The notes beneath the pieces were generated by a model. That model ran no database searches, had not been told where the DNA came from, and saw only the letters and a list, made by a program, of their open reading frames with translations. From positions 186,001 to 250,000 of the forward strand of contig NZ_JAJVKV010000012.1 of the NCBI RefSeq assembly GCF_024198175.1: DNA of 64,000 nt, given 5' to 3'. The translations under genes were made by a program, and so were the position numbers. This document shows positions 58,913 through 64,000 of the stretch, piece by piece. How positions within the stretch are numbered: position 1 is the stretch's first letter; each line of letters begins with the position of its first letter. This stretch comes from Pyxidicoccus xibeiensis. GTDB lineage: Bacteria; Myxococcota; Myxococcia; Myxococcales; Myxococcaceae.

Positions 58913-60382
58913 ATGAGCCTGCGCTCCTGGCTCGCGGCCACCATGGGTGTGCTGGCGTTCCTCACGCTGGCGGCCGCCACCTCGCTCGTCGCGCTGACGA
59001 GCGTGATGAAGCGCTCGGCCGACACGCTGGCCAGCTCCGTGGAAGGCGTCCGGCTCGCCGAGGAGGTCGAGGTCGGCCTGCTCGCCCATGCCCGGCTGGT
59101 CAGGGAAGGGCTGACCTCGGTGCCCATGGGCACGGGCCGTGCCACGCGTGGGGAGCTCGAAGCCTCCGTGGGGCCCCAGCTCGAGGAGCTGCGGCGCATC
59201 GCCGCGACGGAGCACGAGCGGGTCCTGCTGGGCGAGGTGATGGAGCACGTCTCGGACTACTTCGCCGTGCAGCAGGGCCCGTCGCGGGGCCGGGCGGCCA
59301 ACGTCGGGCCTCCGCTCGAGGCCGCGCTGAACGGGCTGGAGCAGGTCATCGAAATCAACGTGAGCGAGGCCCGCGTCGCGCGGGAGGCGGCCGAGCGGTG
59401 GAACGGCGTGGCCGACACCGTGGGCCTGGTGCTGGGCGCGCTGGTGCTGCTGGGCGTGGTGGCCGTCACCCTGCTGCTGCGGCGCATCGCGCTCCAGCCG
59501 CTGCGGGACATCAGCCAGGCGATGCGCCGGTTCGGCTCCGGGCGCAAGCGCACCCGCGCGCCCGAGGCCGGGCCCGCGGAGCTGCGCGACATGGCGCGCA
59601 CCTTCAACGAGATGGCCAACAGCCTGGCGCACCAGCAGGAGCAACAGCTCTCCTTCCTGGCCGGTGTGGCGCACGAGCTGCGCAACCCGCTGTCCGCGCT
59701 GAAGCTGTCCACCGCGCTGTCGGACCGGAGCCGTGCGTCGCTCACGCCGGAACGCATGGAGCGGACGCTGGCGCTGGTGGGGCGGCAGGTGGAGCGGCTG
59801 GACCGGATGGTGGGGGACCTGCTGGATTCCACACGCATCGAGGCGGGCAAGCTGGAGCTCCAGCTGGAGGTGCGCGATGCGTGCGACCTGGCCCGCGAGG
59901 TGGTGGAACTGTACCGCTCTGGCGACAGCGGGCATGTGCTGCAGCTGTCCCTGCCGGAGACGCCCGTGCTGGTGCGCGCGGACCCGGCGCGGCTGGAGCA
60001 GGTGCTGCACAACCTGGTCAGCAACGCGCTGAAGTACTCACCGGCGGGCAGCCGTGTGGATGTGGCCGTGCGCCGTGAGAAGGGGGAGGCGTTCCTGTCG
60101 GTGACGGACCAGGGCATCGGCATCTCCGAGGAGGAGCTGCACCTGCTCTTCGTGCCGTTCCGGCGCACCGGCAATGCGCGCCAGCGGGCTCCGGGCGTGG
60201 GGCTGGGGTTGTCGGTGGCCCGCCGCATCGTCGAGGCGCATGGGGGCCGCATCGAGGTGGCCAGCAAGCCCGGCGCGGGCTCGGTGTTCAACGTGGTGCT
60301 CGCGCTGGCCGCCGTGGAGGCGCGGCGCCCCGAGGAGGCGGAGCCGTCCAGCCCGATGCCTCCGGCGGGCACGCTGCACTGA
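58913..60382 (+). CDS. Membrane sensor histidine kinase
   Basis: A 489-residue kinase. Two transmembrane helices (about 8-30 and 170-190) enclose a helical sensor domain of the four-helix-bundle type (RLAEEVEVGLLAHARLVREGL). A HAMP domain follows (about 192-245). HisKA: FLAGVAHELRNPLSALKL (phospho-His in AHELRNP). ATPase: LVSNALKYSP, DQGIGI, GVGLGLSVARRIVEAHGG. All boxes are intact. No response regulator is adjacent, so it is an orphan kinase, a common state in myxobacteria. GGGGAGG precedes ATG 58913. Confidence 0.93.
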   Translation: MSLRSWLAATMGVLAFLTLAAATSLVALTSVMKRSADTLASSVEGVRLAEEVEVGLLAHARLVREGLTSVPMGTGRATRGELEASVGPQLEELRRIAATEHERVLLGEVMEHVSDYFAVQQGPSRGRAANVGPPLEAALNGLEQVIEINVSEARVAREAAERWNGVADTVGLVLGALVLLGVVAVTLLLRRIALQPLRDISQAMRRFGSGRKRTRAPEAGPAELRDMARTFNEMANSLAHQQEQQLSFLAGVAHELRNPLSALKLSTALSDRSRASLTPERMERTLALVGRQVERLDRMVGDLLDSTRIEAGKLELQLEVRDACDLAREVVELYRSGDSGHVLQLSLPETPVLVRADPARLEQVLHNLVSNALKYSPAGSRVDVAVRREKGEAFLSVTDQGIGISEEELHLLFVPFRRTGNARQRAPGVGLGLSVARRIVEAHGGRIEVASKPGAGSVFNVVLALAAVEARRPEEAEPSSPMPPAGTLH

Positions 60383-60470
60383 GGGTTGCCCGTGATGGGC
60401 TCCCCCGCCTCCCGGCGCCCAAGCGTTGCCTGCCGCGCGTCGGCCCGGAGAGGCAGGATGCGTCCAGGCG

Positions 60471-60493
60471 GGCCCGGAAGTACCTTCCGGGCC
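60471..60493. repeat. 23-bp palindrome before lipoprotein gene
   Basis: GGCCCGGAAG (60471-60480), TAC, CTTCCGGGCC (60484-60493): perfect 10-bp arms with a 3-nt centre. It lies 88 nt after the histidine kinase stop and 24 nt before ATG 60517. It may be an operator, a leader hairpin or a terminator of the kinase transcript. Confidence 0.75.
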
Positions 60494-60516
60494 ACACCAT
60501 GGGAGTTCGCCGGAAC

Positions 60517-61113
60517 ATGAAGACCCTGCGCCGAGTCGCGCCGCTCGCAGCCCTCCTGTCCCTGGGGGCGTGTGCCTCCCGCCAGCAGGTGCCGCCCACC
60601 ACCCCCGCTCCCGCGCCCTCCCAGGCCGCGGCCTCTGTCGTCCAGTCCACGGAAGGCGGCTTCTCCGTCGCCATCCCCGGTCCTGTCAGCGAGGAGCGCC
60701 GCTCCCAGGCCACCGAGGTCGGCGAGGTGACACTCCACACCTTCATCGCCGTCCGTCCCGAGGCCGACACCGCCTACTACGTCTCCTACACGGACTTCCC
60801 CGCCGCCGCGGTGTCCCAGGCCGACCCGCGCGATGTCGTCGCCCGCGCCAGCCACGGCGCCCTGGAGGCACTGGGCGCCACCGGCCTCTCCTCGCGCCCC
60901 CTCATGCTCGAGGGCTTCCCCGGCTGGGAGGTCGAGGGCGTCTCCGGCCCCCGCCACCTGCGCGGCCGCTTCTTCCTCGTGGGCCCGCGCCTCTACCAGC
61001 AGCTGCTCCTCCACCCCGAGGGCAAGCCGCCCCAGGACGCCGAGCGCTTCTTCGAGTCCTTCCGCCTGGACCCGCGGGTCACCGCCATGCTCACCGGCGC
61101 GCGCCGCTCCTGA
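60517..61113 (+). CDS. Lipoprotein
   Basis: A 198-residue lipoprotein from ATG 60517 with signal ending LGAC. A Pro/Ala linker is followed by a compact domain (GGFSVAIPGPVSEERRSQ, GEVTLHTFIAVRPEADTAYY, RGRFFLVGPRLYQQLLLHPEG), which resembles the small PsbP- or DUF-type lipid-binding-like domains that start with F-V--P-----. No function can be given. An earlier ATG at 60499 is in frame. It converges on the PAS histidine kinase, 12 bp away. Confidence 0.75.
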   Translation: MKTLRRVAPLAALLSLGACASRQQVPPTTPAPAPSQAAASVVQSTEGGFSVAIPGPVSEERRSQATEVGEVTLHTFIAVRPEADTAYYVSYTDFPAAAVSQADPRDVVARASHGALEALGATGLSSRPLMLEGFPGWEVEGVSGPRHLRGRFFLVGPRLYQQLLLHPEGKPPQDAERFFESFRLDPRVTAMLTGARRS

Positions 61114-61125
61114 GGCGCCGCTCCG

Positions 61126-62223
61126 TCAGGGCGGGTGCGGCGGCAGGCGCACCGTGAAGGTCGTCCCCGTCTCCTCCGAGGAGCTCACCGCGAGCCCTCC
61201 GCCATGTGCCCGCACGATTTCGTGCGCGATGTAGAGCCCCAGCCCCAGCCCGCGCCGCCCCGACCGCTGCGTGCCCTGGCGGAAGGGCTCGAAGAGGTGC
61301 GCGCGCAGCTCCGGCGGAATCGCCGTGCCCTCGTTGTGGACCTCCAGCACGGCGGTGGTGCCCTCCGCGCGCAGCGTCACCGTCACCGGCGTGCCCTCGG
61401 GGCTGTGCTGGAGCGCGTTGCCCACCAGGTTGGACACCACCTGCGTCAGCCGATGCCGGTCCCACCGCCCCGGAGGCAGCGGCGCCAGCTGGCTGCGCAG
61501 CTCGCGTGCGGGCCAGGCCACCTCCAGCTCCTCCACCACCTCCTGGCAGAGCGCCTCCAGCCGTGTGGGCACCGGCTCCAGCAGGAAGCCGTCTCCCAGC
61601 CGCACCCGCGTGAAGTCCAGCAGGTCCCCAATCATCCGCTCCATGCCCGCCGCACTCCGGGCGATGCGCGCCACCATGCGGCCCTGGCGCTCGTCCAGCG
61701 TGCCCGCGTGCAGCAGCGCGTTGGCCCCCGCGAGGATGGCGCTCAGCGGGTTGCGCAGGTCATGGCTCACCACCCCGAGAAAGTGCTCCCGGAAGCGGGA
61801 GGTCCGCTCGCGTGCCTCCTCCGCCTGGTAGCGCTCGGTGACGTCCAGCACCGTGCTGACGTAGCCGGCCACGCCGCCGTCCGGGCGCAGGTGCGGCACA
61901 TACGTGGCGTTGATGCAGCGGGTGCCGCCGCTGTAGGGCACCGGCCGCTCGAAGTGGACGCGCTGGCCGGCCAGCGCCACGTGCACCGCGGGCCGCAGCA
62001 GCTCGTAGGCCGCGTCTCCGACGACTTCGCGGACGGAGCGGCCGAGCAGCGCGTCGCGCGGGTGGCTGAACCACGCCGCGTAGGCCGTGTTGGCGTAGAG
62101 GTAGCGCTCCCCCGAGTCCACGTACGCCAGCATCACCGGCGCCGCGTCCGCCACCACGCGCAGCCGCTGCGCGAAGGTGTGAAGGTCCTCTTCGGGCAGC
62201 GGAGGGAAGGGAGGCCGCAACAC
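61126..62223 (-). CDS. PAS-domain sensor histidine kinase
   Basis: A 365-residue cytoplasmic kinase starting at GTG 62223 (a stop codon lies 36 bp upstream in frame; no ATG is available). Residues about 18-135 form a PAS domain (VVADAAPVMLAYVDSGERYLYANTAY) with its PAC end (GYVSTVLDVTERYQAEEA). HisKA: HFLGVVSHDLRNPLSAILA; ATPase: NLVGNALQHSP, VHNEGTAIP (a deviation from the usual DxGxGI, with N-E-G-T-A in its place), GLGLGLYIAHEIVRAHGG. The G1 box change (Asp to Asn) may lower ATP binding. No response regulator is adjacent on this strand. Confidence 0.9.
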   Translation of the reverse strand: MLRPPFPPLPEEDLHTFAQRLRVVADAAPVMLAYVDSGERYLYANTAYAAWFSHPRDALLGRSVREVVGDAAYELLRPAVHVALAGQRVHFERPVPYSGGTRCINATYVPHLRPDGGVAGYVSTVLDVTERYQAEEARERTSRFREHFLGVVSHDLRNPLSAILAGANALLHAGTLDERQGRMVARIARSAAGMERMIGDLLDFTRVRLGDGFLLEPVPTRLEALCQEVVEELEVAWPARELRSQLAPLPPGRWDRHRLTQVVSNLVGNALQHSPEGTPVTVTLRAEGTTAVLEVHNEGTAIPPELRAHLFEPFRQGTQRSGRRGLGLGLYIAHEIVRAHGGGLAVSSSEETGTTFTVRLPPHPP

Positions 62224-62359
62224 ATACCGGTCGTAGTACGCCCACCCACGCGCCGCTCACGGCCGGGCCCGTGCGTCTGAATCCCGACGCTCCGGACGTC
62301 CGCCACGCGTCAGTTCCACCCGCCTTCCAGGCGATGGACCGGGACGAGGGGTGGGCGGC

Positions 62360-62983
62360 TCACGCCGCGCGCAACAGCGGCAGGCCCGCGCGAAGGCGCG
62401 CGACGATGCGCGGCTCCGAGAGGCTTCCGGCGTCGTCGAACAGGGAGGCGTCGAAGACCCGGCGGCGCTCCTCGTCATTCATGCCGCCCAGCGCGGCCAG
62501 CCGTGCCGTCAGCGGCCCCTGCGCGGAGATGACGTTGCTCAGCGAGACAGCCGCCTCTGCCGTCAGGCCCCCCAGCACCTGGAAGGAGTGTCCCTTCTCC
62601 AGCACGCACCGCGCGGTGAGGCTCCCCCTCACACCACACACCTGGTTGTTGAAGGAATTGCCATACACATCACCCGCCACCACCGCGTCCCCGAGCACGA
62701 GGACCTTCCCCAGCGTGAGCAGCGTGCCCGCGCGCAGGGAGCCGGTGACGACGAGGCTCGTGTGCTCCGGGTTGACGAGGAGGCCGTCGACATGGAGGTC
62801 GCCGAGGATGATGCACGAGTCGTCCTGCTCGAAGGCGGGCAGGTGGAGGGGGCCCGGGACGACGGAGTCACCGGCGGAACGCGGCCCGAGGTAGTCCTCG
62901 AACTCGGCCGGGATGCGGGCATTGAGGGCGGCGGCTTCGTCGGCGGACAACGGGCGCGGGGAGGGCAGGCTCATGGCTCGCAT
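62360..62983 (-). CDS. Bactofilin-like / polymer-forming beta-helix protein
   Basis: A 207-residue protein with a beta-helix rhythm: GDLHVDGLLVNP, LVVTGSLRAGTLLTLGKVLVLGDAVVAGDVYG, then VRGSLTARCVLEKGHSFQVLGGL. Such repeated G-L-V/L strands match bactofilin-like cytoskeletal polymers. The C-terminal region is helical and charged. A CAGGAGCC ribosome site fits ATG 62983. It diverges from the LysR gene over only 29 bp, so the LysR protein may control it. Confidence 0.7.
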   Translation of the reverse strand: MRAMSLPSPRPLSADEAAALNARIPAEFEDYLGPRSAGDSVVPGPLHLPAFEQDDSCIILGDLHVDGLLVNPEHTSLVVTGSLRAGTLLTLGKVLVLGDAVVAGDVYGNSFNNQVCGVRGSLTARCVLEKGHSFQVLGGLTAEAAVSLSNVISAQGPLTARLAALGGMNDEERRRVFDASLFDDAGSLSEPRIVARLRAGLPLLRAA

Positions 62984-63012
62984 GATGGCTCCTGAGCTAT
63001 GGAATCACCTCC

Positions 63013-63981
63013 ATGAATCTTTCCGCCGTGGACCTCAACCTCTTCCTCGTCCTCCACGCGGTGCTGGAGACGGGCAGCGCCACGGGGGCGGCCCGGCAGC
63101 TCCATGTCACCCAGTCCGCCGTGAGCAACGCGCTGGCGCGGCTGCGGGACGTGCTGGGAGACCCGCTCCTGGTGCGCAGCGGACGGGGCCTGGTGCCCAC
63201 GCCCCGGTGCGAGGCGCTGCGCCCGCTCATCACCTCCGCGGTGATGCAGCTCCAGGCCGCGGTGGAGGGCCAGCGCTTCGACCCCGAGGAGAGCACCCGG
63301 CAGTTCACGCTGTCGTGCGGCGACAACCAGGACATCTGCGACCTGCCGCTCATCGTCGAGGCCTTCTCCCGGCGCATGCCCCGGGCCCGGCTGCGCGTGG
63401 TGAGCATCGACTATGTCGTCGCCAACGATGGGCTCGTGACGGGCGACGTGGACGTGGCGCTGGCGCCCCAGCAGGTGGCCGCGCGCGAGGGCTTCCACTT
63501 CGAGCCGCTCTACCTGGACGCGCTGGCCTTCGTCGTCCGGAAGGACCACCCCCGCATCCGCGGGACGACGCTGACAAAGGAGTCCTTCGCCGCCGCCCAG
63601 CACGTGGACATGAACGTCGCGCAGGGACGCCCGGGCGTGGGGCATCGCATCTTCGAGCAGTTCATGAAGGAGCACGGGCTCGAGCGGCACGTCGCGCTCG
63701 TCGTCTCGCACTTCGTCGCCGCTGGCACCGCCGCCAGCCGGACGGACTATGTGGCCGGGATGCCCGGACGGACGGCGGACGCCCTGTGCGCCATGCTGCC
63801 GCTGAAGCGGCTGGAGCTGACTCCCAATCCGGGCCCCATGGTCATGGCGCTCATCTGGCACGAGCGCACCCACGCCGACCCCGGCTCCCGCTGCTTCCGC
63901 GAGCTGGTCATCGACACGCTCAGGGACGGCAGTGTGCCGCGACGGCCGCCAGCAGCTCGTCCATCTCGAAGGGCTTCTTGA
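63013..63981 (+). CDS. LysR-family transcriptional regulator
   Basis: A 322-residue LysR regulator. N-terminal winged helix-turn-helix: DLNLFLVLHAVLETGSATGA, ARQLHVTQSAVSNALARLRD, which matches the NodD/SyrM-type subgroup. The effector domain (about 95-300) is a periplasmic-binding-protein fold (FTLSCGDNQDICDLPLIVEAF, VDVALAPQQVA). It likely responds to a small aromatic or acid ligand. The last about 20 residues overlap the opposite-strand receiver gene and are low in complexity (PRRPPAARPSRRAS). Confidence 0.92.
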   Translation: MNLSAVDLNLFLVLHAVLETGSATGAARQLHVTQSAVSNALARLRDVLGDPLLVRSGRGLVPTPRCEALRPLITSAVMQLQAAVEGQRFDPEESTRQFTLSCGDNQDICDLPLIVEAFSRRMPRARLRVVSIDYVVANDGLVTGDVDVALAPQQVAAREGFHFEPLYLDALAFVVRKDHPRIRGTTLTKESFAAAQHVDMNVAQGRPGVGHRIFEQFMKEHGLERHVALVVSHFVAAGTAASRTDYVAGMPGRTADALCAMLPLKRLELTPNPGPMVMALIWHERTHADPGSRCFRELVIDTLRDGSVPRRPPAARPSRRAS

Positions 63982-64000
63982 TGATGGTCCGCACGCCCTC
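63920..64000 (-). CDS. Response regulator receiver domain, C-terminal end only
   Basis: On the minus strand a coding frame runs from beyond the right edge to a TGA at 63920-63922. It reads EGVRTIIKKPFEMDELLAAV then AAHCRP. The KKPF motif with the conserved Lys-Pro and the following helix is the end of a two-component receiver domain. The rest lies outside the window. Its last 62 bp overlap the LysR gene on the other strand. Confidence 0.75.
   Translation of the reverse strand, partial: EGVRTIIKKPFEMDELLAAVAAHCRP

Overview
The window is a 64-kb stretch of very GC-rich, densely coded bacterial chromosome. It suggests a predatory/social delta-type bacterium of the Myxococcaceae (Myxococcus, Corallococcus or Pyxidicoccus). 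The grounds are the base composition, the many lipoproteins with a lipobox cysteine, an Hanks-type Ser/Thr kinase with a long Ala/Pro linker, several histidine kinases, an FHA regulator, and surface proteins with Cys-rich or Ig-like repeats. I see no rRNA, tRNA, CRISPR array, intact insertion sequence or prophage.

Layout. 1-7215: the end of a c-type haem protein; an Mla-type ABC ATPase with unusual catalytic residues; an NTF2-like protein; an FHA protein with 60-bp internal repeats; a 60-nt hairpin; a divergent HxlR regulator/AhpD-like pair with two operators; a sugar-type ABC ATPase; small conserved proteins. 7390-20371: kelch and other lipoproteins, an M24 peptidase, a di-haem peroxidase, DUF2267 and outer-membrane proteins, a subtilase, a Ser/Thr kinase and an RDD membrane protein. 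21006-30442: a large propeller-type hybrid histidine kinase, an S41 peptidase, an orphan PDR/VanB-type reductase, a hemerythrin, a SIMPL protein whose signal peptide is interrupted by a stop codon, and a lipoprotein. 30446-40514 (all minus): a ten-Ig-repeat nuclease, a Cys-rich surface protein, an M64 peptidase and a PEGA protein. 40957-43608: a short-chain dehydrogenase, a diacylglycerol-kinase-like protein and a dual-specificity-type phosphatase.

43701-49378 is the most interesting part. A Nudix/winged-helix regulator of NrtR type lies just before a four-gene operon: PP2C phosphatase, atypical kinase with zinc ribbon, nicotinamidase-like cysteine hydrolase and a vWA protein. Kinase, PP2C and vWA form the TerY-P / YegI-YegK-YegL type of phospho-signalling triad. 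The nicotinamidase and the Nudix regulator tie it to NAD metabolism. Both transcription units carry nearly the same promoter, with the same GACAC/GTGTC operator inside it, so regulator and operon are very probably co-regulated by the Nudix protein.

49408-64000: a small overlapping gene pair, a CARDB/haem lipoprotein, two convergent glycosyltransferases, a tightly coupled four-gene operon ending in a third glycosyltransferase, two sensor histidine kinases, lipoproteins, a bactofilin-like protein, a LysR regulator, and the tail of a response regulator at the right edge. Several convergent gene ends overlap.
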